DNA of 64,000 nt from Styela clava. Lineage: Eukaryota; Chordata; Ascidiacea; Stolidobranchia; Styelidae. This document shows, piece by piece, positions 12,803 to 24,059 of the stretch. The notes beneath the pieces are model-generated. The model saw only the letters and a program-made list of their open reading frames with translations, was not told where the DNA came from and made no database searches. Each line of letters begins with the position of its first letter. The first letter of the stretch is position 1. The DNA lies in the NCBI RefSeq assembly GCF_964204865.1, contig NC_135258.1, positions 16,297,001-16,361,000 of the forward strand, given 5' to 3'. Both the position numbers and the translations under genes were made by a program.

Positions 12803-14750
12803 TGTAGATGATGCGATCTACATCAAGATCAACATCCATAAAAACATTTGTTCTGCAGCCAAACAAATATTTTCGGTTGGCTGGTAGCATTTAGGGGCCA
12901 TAAAAGAAAATAGCGGGAGTTTATTTTGAAATTTTTTTAACATTTTTAAATAAATTTCTTTTACTATTAATAATTATATTTTCTAATGCTTGGGGTCATA
13001 ACTGGGAAAATATTGCTGCTGGTGAGACATTACACAGAAACAATTATCGTATTATAATGCAATAATATCATTGTCACATATTTTTGTAATCCAGGCAGTA
13101 GAGGGTAAATTAAAATTAGTTAATTGAAGTTATTCTAACATATTTATCATATTTATCCATACATACTCCACATCTACTGAGTACCAGTAGTTGTGACGGT
13201 AAACATATTTGAGACTGTTGAGACGTAGATTAACTAAAAATATGGAATCAATATTGGAGAAATTGATTGAAAAACATGAAAAGGAGAGGGACAAATGGAA
13301 AAGTATCGACGGGGCAAATTTGGCATAATGTAAAACCCAAAACAAGGAAAACAAAATAACACATAAAATTAAAAAAGGCATATGCCAAATACGACGAGAA
13401 ATTAACAGACTCTAATAAGATCACAGCGAAGATTAGCGTATTGCAAACAATAGCAATGTGCTTAATATATATATATATATTGTCCGCAGTAAAGAAAATA
13501 AAATTCGACTGGGAGAAACGATCGTTAAATTTGTAAAAAAAAAACAGTAAAGACAGATTAACTCAATAAATTATTGCATCCTACTCCGAAGGATATTTGA
13601 ATTAGAGTTGCAAATATTAATGTGGCAGATATTGAAGAATTTGACTCCTTGCACCTATACTGGCCGACTTGTTCAAAAGCGAGTAGGCCTGGGAACGGTT
13701 AAAATGGTTAAAGGTTACGTTTTATTTTGACCGTTAACTGACATCTTACGTACTCGACATTTTGTAGGAGAATATTGCTTCTATTCAATGTTGTTCAAAA
13801 ACTGTTAAATATGTACCAGAAATATTAGCATATCGACATTTTTGAAAAGTAGTGACGAACGCTTTGAATTAACAGTATTCCCTATCGTACTTAATATACA
13901 CTCTGCTGGAACACTAGGAGCATGTACACAAGTATATTTTTGCAAGTAGAGCGAACCAAAAGATATGTGAAGTATACCCTACTGACTTTGGAGAGAAAGT
14001 GCGAAATTCAACATGTTATATCTCTCGTTTCTACTGTCGTCATCTATAATACACAATACCTTTATTTGCATTGACTTGATTCGACTGTCACACGAACAGT
14101 AGTTTGTGAAGTATTTGATTTTGATTGTTGTATATATTGTCCAGTCATTGGGGGTAGAAGATAACTTAAATATCAGTGAACAGATAAGAAACCTTGTGTG
14201 TTAAACGCAATGGAATCTGATAAACAAAGTATCATTAGCCTGAATGAAATTCTATTTCAAATTAGCTAGGAAATCATGGCACCATCTCAAGTGAAATGAA
14301 TATGAGTCCTAATTTTGTTTATGAAATTACGAAAAAAACAAATGATGATGTAATATTACAATCAGACACAGAAGGAAACACGAAGTTAAATATCAGTTGC
14401 CAGGTGAATCATTGTGAATTTCAACAAAACCATAAACTTCAAAAACGTAATTGTTTGCAGATACTATCTTAAGGTAAATCAAAACAGAGTACTTTATTTT
14501 TGACTCTGAAAATTGATGGTCCAAGTAAACTGTTTCAATTGCATCAAAACCCAAAGTTGCCCTATCATGCAGACAACAGAAGCCAATTCACGATTTTTTT
14601 ATGAAGGTTTCTTCCCTCTATTGTCAGACGCAAGTTCTAGTCACGCATACATTGAAAACAGGAAATTAGTCATCAAAGATATATCCTAAGACTAGAGTCG
14701 ATCGTTGTAATTCTCCAACAGATTTATTAAATTTACTTTTATATAAAAAA
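12803..14750. other. No gene recognised upstream of styelin gene 1
   Basis: AT-rich sequence. A short coiled-coil-like frame near 13240-13330 ends quickly and has no splice context. A family A right-end fragment (GAAGGTTTCTTCC word) lies near 14600-14680. Confidence 0.4.
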
Positions 14751-14756
14751 AAAATG

Positions 14757-14811
14757 GTTTCCGTGCCACCGAGCATAAAAGTTGGAAGCTTCCAGTTATA
14801 TTTTCACTTTC
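14757..14811 (+). promoter_or_regulatory. Styelin gene 1 core promoter
   Basis: GTTTCCGTGC at 14757-14766, a TATA-type box CATAAAAG at 14774-14781, then TTTCACTTTC at 14802-14811 (inverse GAAAGTGAAA, fitting the IRF/ISRE core GAAANNGAAA). The same three words occur with the same spacing (7 and 20 bp) before styelin genes 2 and 3, although the bases between them differ. Transcription probably starts near the third word. Function is inferred; the word conservation is seen. Confidence 0.65.
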
Positions 14812-14857
14812 AACTTGCTACTTTCTGTAGAATATTGACAGATCCTCTATAACGAAG
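14804..14857 (+). other. Styelin gene 1 non-coding first exon
   Basis: The 3' boundary is AACGAAG followed by GTAAGA at 14858. The matching sites in genes 2 and 3 read AACAAAG|GTAAGA. The start is approximate, about 25-30 bp after the TATA box. The 5'UTR intron runs 14858-15425 and ends TTGCAG, seven bases before the ATG. Confidence 0.6.
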
Positions 14858-15432
14858 GTAAGAACTTTGAAACAACTTTTGACGCTATGGGACAATATAG
14901 AAAATTTATTAAAGTTCTGTTTTTGTTATTGACGGGACGTTTGCTAAAAGTCGAGTCATATTTTATTGCTCATTTGTATTAAAATGTCCACTCAGATTAA
15001 ATTCATCAGCGATCAATAAAACATAATATTCTGATAACTGTGAACGACTATACAAGTAGTATTACACCGAGGTTTGTTTTTTCTTGTCTCTGACGCTCCT
15101 GGCTATTTAGTTTATGTTCTAGGTTCACTTTTGAGTAAAATTCCTGATCTTATCATCACCAGTTTTAATTTTACGCTAGCGAGGGAGCGCACCTCAGCTG
15201 TTTGCCTCACCACTGTCCCAGTTTTACATCGCTTGGTCTGGCTTTATATCGAGCAAATCATTTTGAAAACGAGGAGTTAAAATCCATTTTGTTTCCGAAA
15301 AATTATATATCGAAGTACAAATCAAAACAGCACTATATGGATATTATTACGGACATTTGAAAGGTCCAAAAATAATTTTAAATTTTCCGTTTATTATCAA
15401 CAAAATTAAAATTTATATCTTGCAGTATCACC

Positions 15433-16920
15433 ATGCAGATGAAGGCAACCATCCTAATTGTGCTCGTCGCACTCTTCATGATCCAGCAAAGCGAAGCTGG
15501 TTGGTTGAGAAAAGCTGCCAAATCTGTAGGAAAATTTTACTACAAGTAAGTGAACGATATACACATACGTTTAATGCAATGATGTAGTTTCATATTTATA
15601 AAATTATTCAATATTGAAAACGAATACATCGATGTAATAACCATTATTTATGTACATGCCATTGCTTTATTATCATAATGGAAATATGCATTAACGAACT
15701 ATGACCTGGGTCAGGTAAAACGTTATAGAAATAAATTTGTGTTGGTGTGCAGCAAGAACCTTGAATCTCATAGAATACGCTTGAGACTTGAATACGCAAA
15801 AAAACGTAAAATATCGTTAAACATTTGTTAGTTGATGGATGTTTATATCTTATTATCAGAGAAACAAGCAATCAACAAAAATGACGTTGTGTTGTATTTA
15901 ATATTTATTATGTGATAAACTACTTAGAAATTTTCTATTCCTAAACAATATCAAAATCAATGTTCGATATAAAATATTTAAACTTGAATTAACAACGTTC
16001 TCCTGATCACTTTTCTATAAAATATAATGAATACGAATTTATTAAGATAAACATTTATATTACAGTTTTAGACAATTATTATCACCAAACTAAAAAAATA
16101 TTGTTCTAAACTGAATCTTTTATATTTTAAGACACAAATATTACATCAAAGCAGCCTGGAAAATTGGAAGGCATGCCTTAGGTGATATGGTAAGTTATAT
16201 AAACCCGGTATTTTATTACTTTTAAATGGATACATGGTGTTCTATAAAATTTAAGAATATACTTTCAGTAAATATCAAAAAAGTTTGATTTGGGAATTTT
16301 ACAGATATTTTATAAGTATAAACCGATTTTGTTGTTAAATTATATTTTCCCTTTGACATCAACAAATCAATAGATTGAAAGTTGTTATTATTGTTTATGT
16401 TATGTTTTTTGTCCTACTTGAGGCCGGCAAACACGGTACAAGATATGGCAATTACGATACAAAAAGTGATTACTTCAGTATCACACATTTAAAATAAGTG
16501 CGATACCAACGTAAGACATAAGATTACTATGATTAACTTTTTGCGCCAACCATGTTTCTGCCTCCAATGTGTAATGAATTCATTAACTCATCATAAAATG
16601 CTGATATTTCTAAATATTCACAGACTGACGAGGAATTCCAAGACTTTATGAAGGAAGTTGAACAAGCCAGAGAGGAAGAGGTTTGTTGTTAATATATAAA
16701 ACAAACAAAAAGATTAAACTAAAATCTTGAATTATAGAAGAATAAAGTTTTTGTGATCCGAAAATACGGAAATATTTTTCGAAAAATTTATTCAAATTTG
16801 GTCTTTGTTGGCTTTGCTAATATTTATTTTTAAATTTTCATGTTTTTAATTCAGGTATTATTTTTATTATAAACCATTCCAATTTTTCTGGTATTATTGC
16901 AGCTTCAAAGCAGACAGTGA
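15433..16920 (+). CDS. Styelin D/E-type antimicrobial prepropeptide (styelin gene 1)
   Basis: Four coding exons: 15433-15545, 16132-16189, 16624-16680 and 16903-16920 (TGA), giving 81 residues. All introns are GT-AG. Residues 1-22 are a hydrophobic signal peptide ending SEA. The mature peptide follows, beginning GWLRKAAKSVGKFYYK and continuing HKYYIKAAWKIGRHAL, a Lys/Tyr-rich amphipathic helix. A Gly then precedes DM, a plausible amidation donor. The acidic propeptide (TDEEFQDF...REEE) ends in LQSRQ and should neutralise the cationic segment until cleavage. Styelins are secreted or granule peptides of Styela clava haemocytes that disrupt microbial membranes. From memory this matches the styelin D/E group, with K and R near the C-terminus favouring the E form. 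Sites and frame are seen; expression is not. Confidence 0.93.
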
Positions 16921-17018
16921 ACATTTTCGAAGTTAGACCAAACAAAGATCAAATGGACGGAAAAGGAAACGACATCGATTTAAGAATATCTTTTTTCATT
17001 GTAAACGGAAATGCATAA

Positions 17019-17024
17019 AATAAA
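17019..17024 (+). terminator. Poly(A) signal of styelin gene 1
   Basis: AATAAA about 100 bp after the stop codon, followed by GAGGCGCCA, a word also found next to the poly(A) signals of genes 2 and 3. Confidence 0.7.
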
Positions 17025-17049
17025 AAGAGGCGCCATATATTTATTCTCA

Positions 17050-19750
17050 TTTTTTATGGAATAATATTAAGGGTAGAAGAGCAGATATCAAAGTAAATGG
17101 GAATATAGAATGATTAACGAAAAACTCCAAAACTTTACGCCTATACATTAAATTTTTTATCAATGCTATTCACATCAACACGCTGACAGAACCACAAACA
17201 GCTTAAACCGAGCAAATGCAAATCCCTGGGACTAACTAACTATCTATAATAAATAACAAAATAAAAAAAAGTGTAAAAAGCCATGGCAGGTTCTTATAAT
17301 TATCTTTCTTCTTTTGTCGTTCTCTTGATATCTTGTTTTCTGTTGAAATACTTCAAAAACAAACAAAAAGTTAGAACATTTCTATATATATGATTAGAGA
17401 TAAATTTTGTAATCTTAATATGAAGTAGTACTACAAATAGATTGATGTAACAGTTATCAGAAGCGGGAAATTAATTTCGTCAATATTAACAAATCTTGGG
17501 TCACCCTGAACAGTTTTGGGCCATTTATAATTAGTGTTATTTCCTAAAGACAAAATGACGAGTTTAAAAAACTTGCAAATTTGCTGAACCAATCATTTCC
17601 CTTCAATTCTGAGTCAGCATTATAAATTGACAAATCACCGAAACAAATCTTTTAAAATCTAAACAATGTCACAGATATTGCAATTTCATAAAATTTCTCT
17701 TCTGTAACACCTTCTGAAATTTTGCTTTCTTTCTGAAATCGGTTAACCATTTCCAGTCATAACCAGAACGCATCTAAGATAAACAATCCTGTCAAAATCT
17801 CATGCTTTGGTGTAAGTAGGCTACTGACACGATGAAGGTTGTTGTAAACTGTTCTTCTGACGAAGTCTGACTTTGGTCGGACAAAACGTTACAGAAATAC
17901 AGTTGTGTTAGTTTGCAGCTGGACTCTTTTTTAGAAAGAATGAGCTTCAGAATTATGTGTACCAATATGGAGGTAACTAATTTTGTTCGCCTGCTTTACA
18001 TCAAGTTGTGTTAAGGTGCTGAAACCTATGGACGGAGGGTATGCTATATACACTTCGCTAACACAGACAAGTATATATGGTACTTTTGTAATAATGAGCA
18101 TTTTCCTTCATTCGAAAATTTCAAGTAAATATTTTATTTGTCTCCATACAGCAGATAAAAGTTAATCAATTCTGAGGCAAATTGTCTTTTATTTATAGCG
18201 TCATATTTACTGAGATGCAAAACATCTAAAACGAAATTAGATTCGACATGAATTATTTAAACGTTAACAACCTCTTCATTAATTCAAGAAAAATAAAGCG
18301 CGATCTAAAGTTCTAGCCACAGCTAGCTGCAAAAACGTGCTTTTTAGGATCAGTATCAAATCAAGACGTCATGCTCGAGTCATTATGGTATTGTGCTTCA
18401 TACGCGTATCCTTTGAGTGGTCTTTTTTTCTTTTCATTTCGCTTTTCTTATTCCTTTACGAACCAGGACGACATGTCTAAAATCCGGCCGAATGATCTCA
18501 TACCTAGCAGACTGAATCGTTTTTAATGAAAGTCGAAAGAAGATCACTTATTACCACCAGGACGATGATTCGGAAGATGTTAGCTGTTCCCTGCTGCGTT
18601 TCTTTCCAATTTATTCAGTTTTGATCATGTGAATCCATTCGCGATAATATTGGTGGTGGTATGTTACATTCAAGGTTTGCTGGCGCAGGTAATTTTTCCA
18701 CTGAAGGGGTATCGAAAACTGATGAGGTGTCAGAAGACTCGATATTGTGTATCTCGACATTCACTAATGCTTCACTATATTTGAAGGCGGGTAAAATGCA
18801 GTAGGCTATATCCAATCATTGACGATTCCTTGAGTCTGAAAAGTTGTTTTGCAAGTCGTGATTGTGGTTGCTTTGGTGTTTTCTAAAAAAACATGACCTT
18901 TGTTGTTTCGCATTCGAGATGAATGTCTGTACGCATCTTGGCTTCTGGAAAGTTTTCATTGTTGGACTTGAGAAATGTATCGTTTATTTGATTCAATAAG
19001 TGTCATTGCCAGCTTCTACTATCTTGTCATCGATAATGCCGCAACATCTCACTCTTTCTTTCGTGCAAACAGATTTTCAAGAATATCTACAACAATGAAC
19101 TTGATAGTGAGCAAACCTGAAAAAATAGCAAGTTTAATACAATATGACACACATGACAGTTATGATCTAAATAAGCGATTTTTCCAAACAATAGAGTAAA
19201 GGACTCTACCGCTGTAGTAGGTAGGGGCCTAAGTCTATAATATTTATGGAATTTATGCGACAAGCGGGCAGCTGATCCAGCAGCTTTTGAATTGTAGCAG
19301 GCACGTGAGATATGCTCCATAAATTCCTTGCTTTTTTACTCAAAGTGTCTTAATTAGTTTTGATATAAAGTTATTTAACGTAAACTACCTCTTCATTATT
19401 TCAAGAAATTTATAGCACGATCTAAAGTTCTAAACACAGCCAACGTGCGTTTTTAGAGATCAGTATCAAATTAATTAAGACGTCATGCCCGAGCCGTTAT
19501 GGTATATGGCTTCAGAACTTGAGGGGTCCCTTTTTTCATTTCGCTTTTTTCTTATTCCATTACGAACCAGAACGACATTTCTTGAATTCCAGCCCAATGA
19601 CTTCATAACCATATTATGTCGACGGAAGTTCCCATTTTTTATTCGAAATTCGAAAGAAGATCACTTATACACAGTTTGTTGTAGACTTCCTCTCGTCACT
19701 TCCGCTACGTGTTAGATAGTATTATCGCAACAAAGGGTTGAGGTTTTTCG
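17050..19750. repeat. Repeat-rich spacer with a direct repeat
   Basis: No gene is supported. A block at about 18250-18560 (GCGATCTAAAGTTCTA, later GACGTCATGC and CGAACCAG-ACGACAT) recurs at about 19380-19660. The segment near 17950-18080 (TGTGTACCAATATGGAGG) also occurs at about 34858 and 42655. The word GGTCGGACAAAACGTTACA near 17875 recurs near 7105. One minus-strand frame at 18615-18815 could be a coding relic but has no context. Confidence 0.5.
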
Positions 19751-19751
19751 C

Positions 19752-21713
19752 CAGGGGTGCACAACGGCCGTCGAAGGCATAATGTGCGTAAGTTATGTTC
19801 ATGTTTTATATTGGCCCGCCAGAATCGAAATCAGAGATTTCCATTCAACACTTTTTGAAATCTGATAGCGACGACGCTACTCGTTGGAAGAGCCAGCTTT
19901 CTTGCTGGATAATTATATATATATATATATTCAAAATATATACGCAAAATATTCAATCCACGGACTATACAAGAGTTCAAAATATCACACTATATAATTT
20001 CACACTATAATATAATGTATAAATTCAATTGTGTTCGGCGAAACGAGGGATTTTCTTCAACATATGACAAAATTAAAGCATTATTTCTACTGTAAAATAT
20101 CATGATAATCTGCGACCATTAGAATAGGTGTTTGATAATATTTATTTAGTTTTGGTACGTATGTCTGCGATCTTGCAAATTCATTATCGCTACTACAAAA
20201 ATTCCCAGATGTGAAATAAAATCCCAAAGCGTACATTCCATTTTATAACATTAAAAATTTGATTGAACATACTTTACATTGATTAGCTTTTAAATACCAT
20301 CATAATCTAAGAAAAAGTCGAGTGCAACCCCGACGGTAATTTAAGAATGGGCGAGAAGCTATATCGCGGGTACGAATGATTGTTCAGACTTCGGTACTTT
20401 TATATGGTTCACAATTTAAAATAATGGCCAAATTTTGGCAAGTTACAATGGTATTATGATAGCGTTTTTATCTGTCGCGGAATTCTAGAGCAAAAGTAGC
20501 GGTGTTTTTCATTCTTGTTGTTAATATTTTATGACATCATTTTTTCAGTCTCAATATTCACTACCTTATTTTCAATCGGAAACTTTTATTTGCAGATTCA
20601 CCCTTCTCATTGAATTTAGCGTCTCGTTGCCAGTGATTGCAAAATAACCGAAAGCACGGTCCCGGTTGAGAAACAAAAAAATTAACCACGTCTCTCCGTC
20701 ACAAAACATACTTCCGCTACGGCGCAAGAATTAGTAATTATCATGAAATAGGGAGAATGTGCGGGAAAATGGAATGCTTAATACTGGTAAAAATATTAAC
20801 AGTTATAATGTAACAAACAATGTAAAATAAATTGCCTGTTAATTACAATCCCCAGGGTCTTACAGTAATATCAAGCGAATATGACTGTCGACCTTCAGTG
20901 GTGGGCATTCACATGAGAAAACTCATTTCGGGCCAAAAACTTAAATAAATATATATATATATATATATATACCAGTTCTGATTTACGTTAGAATTTGCGT
21001 GACGCTGAATCAAACGCGTGAATTGCACAAAGCTATTGCGAATATCTGAATTCTGAACACATTTGGCACGCATTTTTAACGCAGTGAATAAATTTCTAGA
21101 AGTTTTATTTAGCGCAAAAAGCCTGTAGCAAAGATATTGCACAGTACACTTCTTATTTTACGATGGCGATACGGATAATCAAATCCTAAACGAAAGATAA
21201 TAATCATAATGGCTCAAATTTGGAAATTTGGGTCGCGGTCCTCCGACAATAAAAAAACATGGATGTCGAGCGAAGCGCAAGAATGGTGGTACATGTGATA
21301 ACTGATAACCGATATTGGTTTGTAGATGGCATGAACAAACAAGCCGGAATCACGAAACACACCTTTTCCTATATAAAATTCAAGACACTGTAAAGGAAGG
21401 TAGAATACAACAGGCTGAAATAAACAAATCGTCCAAACCAGCGCTCACACCATCACAAGTAAATCGAAAGCGATGTCCCGAAAATTCTCATTCAGTCGTG
21501 TCACTGGCGCGTTGGAACGGCGAGGTATAAAATGGGGAATATCAATTTACTCCATAATATAATAATATTTTTTTGATCGGAGGGGTCAATTGTGGCTCGA
21601 ATTTGTGGAAGACATGGGGTTTAGTTTATTCAATTTCGAAAATACTGCGCGCGCCACTCGGTGCTCTTCTGCAGGCTACATGTAATCCGCGGGTCACGGG
21701 TTGGACAACCCTG
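19752..21713. mobile_element. Probable hAT-like element
   Basis: The left end CAGGGGTGCACAAC and right end GGTTGGACAACCCTG are imperfect inverses (about 12 of 17 positions). Subterminal GGCCCGCCAG (left) and ACATGTAATCCGCGGGTC (right) are typical of this group. A target duplication is not clear, so the pairing of the two ends is tentative. A (TA)n run lies at about 20948-20970. Confidence 0.4.
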
Positions 21714-21715
21714 TC

Positions 21716-22075
21716 TTATAGCCCAACAGAACCGGAAGTTGGAAACCCCGATACATCTGCAATCTTGTCAGCTGGTTGAGCGTTGTTTGGGCTTTGCTCG
21801 CATGAAGTTGATTGCAGAGATGGCTGAGGTCGATCTTCTATCTGTGCCTGCTTTCTCCGAATTCGAATGGAGCATGCGTTTGCAGGGTTCGCGATCGATT
21901 GGAAGTCCTTTTCCTGTTGATGGCAGTATTTTAGGAAGTGTCCCGGTGATTTACAATATCCACAGACTGTATCATTTCCACATTCAGTGTATGTATGTCC
22001 TTTTTGTAAACATCTTCCACATGTTGGTGTGGTGTGGATAGTTTGCGTGGGAGGAACGTCTTGAATCTGATTCCA
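21716..22075 (-). pseudogene. Gag-like relic with two CCHC zinc knuckles
   Basis: A 119-codon frame without a usable start reads, after a stop at 22076-22078, through two adjacent CX2CX4HX4C motifs: CGRCLQKGHTYTEC and CGYCKSPGHFLKYC. A Gln/Ser/Pro-rich tail follows and stops at 21716, immediately beside the hAT-like end at 21713. Paired zinc knuckles are typical of ORF1/Gag proteins of retrotransposons and of some cellular nucleic-acid binding proteins. The absence of any following reverse transcriptase suggests a fragment. A better upstream reading lies in another frame, hinting at a frameshift near 22040. Confidence 0.6.
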
Positions 22076-22259
22076 TCATCTCTACAATGTGGTCAGGCAA
22101 TCGTTATTCGATTGAAGAACGTCAAAAATATAAAAATTGAGAAGATAGGGAAGCGGATCGAGGTTTACAATCGCGCTTGAAAACCTGTCTGAGTAAAAAT
22201 ATGGATAAATTTCAATAGTTACTTGAAGACAAGCTTATTTAACCTAGTCAGTCAGTAGT

Positions 22260-23683
22260 TTATTTTATCACAAACCGAAAGCATTGGAAAAAAAAGATTA
22301 AAAAAAAATGCATTTCAGTGTAAAAGAAGACGCGAGATAAACCAGAGATGGTTATCGTGCAGCGTCGCCTATAAATAACATATGCCATTTTTAGTGAAAA
22401 ATACAACTCTGAGAAAGCGTATGCGAACGTGCTGTAAATACAAAACATTTTCCCAAATTAGTTGCGTTCATGGTTGTTACCATTTTCCCAGCTTATCACT
22501 GAACGTGACAGATGGGCGGCAGTAAAACGACGGAGCGGCGATATTCTTGTAGACAAACGCGAGTTGACTTCGGTGAAGCATTTTGCTCTTTATATAAAAC
22601 ACCAACCCGTTGCCCGCGGGTCAGTGGCGTAGCAAGACTCTCATGCCCCCCCCCCCCCCCCCCGCAAAAAATATTTCGTGGAAATGACCCTGAAAACTCT
22701 TGGACATAAGCTAAACAACGTTTTTTTTTATTTCGTCAAAAAGCTTAACATGTCGCTATTAAAAGGCAATGGTAACCTAAAATTTGCCGTTTATCTTGGT
22801 TACTTTAATTTTTTTCATACGTGCTTCCTCTTCTGCCCTTTTTCTGTGTTTCTGTTCGCCACTGAGAGGTTTTGCTTTCGACATCATTCTGACAGCCTCC
22901 GTAATTTTGCCGGTGCGATCAAACCACAAAACGCCGAAAATCGACGACTCCCTGGCATTGTTAGGTAACAAAACGATTTGAGCAGAACTAACATCGACGT
23001 AATAAGATGTGCTTTACTGGTTTTGCAATGCAGCTTTTGGTTTTGCTGCTTTAATTTCTAAATTCTAACCGCTTGGACCCCTTTTTGCTGTGGTCCCTCC
23101 ACGGGGTGGATGCTACGCCACTGCCGCGGATACCAAGTCGCCCGTGAAGACCACATGAGTCGGCCGCAGGTCTGTTCCAAAATAAGCTTAATAACGGCGC
23201 TCATAAGTAAGCTACATCAATTAATTTTTGTCCTGTTATTCTTGTATAAATCACAATTATGTCTTATTTGGGAACTGGGAATAACACTATGTTTATTATT
23301 ATGGTAACGATCATCCTAACTTTTATTTCACCTCAGTAATGTGACACGTCATTTAATACTCTCCCGATTATGACATCACACAGATGTCACCTTCCTCAAA
23401 CCCGCATTTTTTCGTGTCCGTTGATTTGTGGAGCAGCAATGCCAATAGTACAGGTATTGATTTCAAAGAAAAATGGCATAAAAACGAAAGAAAACTTACC
23501 ATTTTCACGATGATTGGGAGGTGGATTTCCTTTTACCACCGTGAAAACAGCTTGCGCATGTCTCATTTGCGGGGCGATCATAGGGACGACAAAGCGAAGA
23601 GACATTTCACATTTGTCACTATCCATTGGCCAGCGCAGTACGGACAGAAATAGCTCGCCTTTCAAATCAAACAGCAATCCCAT
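22260..23683 (-). pseudogene. Unrecognised three-exon gene, exon 2 split by a hAT MITE
   Basis: Exon 1 is 23683-23500 (61 codons, starting MGLLFDLKGELFLSV) with donor GTAAGT. Exon 2 starts at 23171 after GGAACAG and ends at 22481 before GTAACA. A 502-bp MITE with its duplicated target lies inside it. Removing the insert and one target copy leaves 181 bp that read openly in the phase left by exon 1 (RPTHVVFTGDLV, then AGNGLVFYIKSKMLHRSQ). The last exon starts at 22368 (after TTTATAG) or 22431 (after TTTACAG). Both fit the phase and stop at 22260-22262, and an AATAAA overlaps the end. The intact form would have 157 or 178 residues. I do not recognise the protein: no signal peptide, one Pro-rich turn (NPPPN). 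It could be a fragment of a larger gene. Splice sites were read by eye. Confidence 0.5.
22622..23123. mobile_element. hAT MITE (502 bp) with CAGTGGCGTAGC ends
   Basis: Exact inverted ends CAGTGGCGTAGC and GCTACGCCACTG. Flanking 8-mers are CCGCGGGT (22614-22621) and CCGCGGAT (23124-23131), seven of eight identical. Next to the left end is a run of C residues (about 22646-22663). It is non-coding and sits inside exon 2 of the minus-strand gene. Confidence 0.88.
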
Positions 23684-24059
23684 GTTACGATATCAGTGTT
23701 CGGTTCAAGCAATCTTTGTGAATCAACAAAGGAGCTAAGCACGGAATACGCCTTACTGATAAAAATCTGCAAGACCCGCTCGGAGATACAGTGTCAAGTT
23801 ACATGCCGGAGTACACAACACACTGGTGGAGAGCCTTAGACCAGATTTGTTCAATTTTGGTTTTCTCCTTGTTGAAAACAATATATTCATAATTACGGTA
23901 GTTAAATGTGTTTGTAAATGTCGGCACAATCGGCAGTACAACTGTTAAGTTCATTTCATCCTAGGGTTATGCAGGCCACCGCAATGCCAGCAAAATTCCA
24001 GCCAAATCTTGAAAAAGTTGTACCGAATGTCATATCAAAGTGTGGCCGTGATTTTATAC

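Noticed and set aside
18615..18815. 66-codon minus-strand frame with protein-like composition
   Set aside because: No splice partner, repeat homology or motif; it may be a relic but cannot be supported.
21661..22041. 126-codon plus-strand frame
   Set aside because: The opposite strand carries the two zinc knuckles; the plus frame is its shadow and runs across a hAT-like end.
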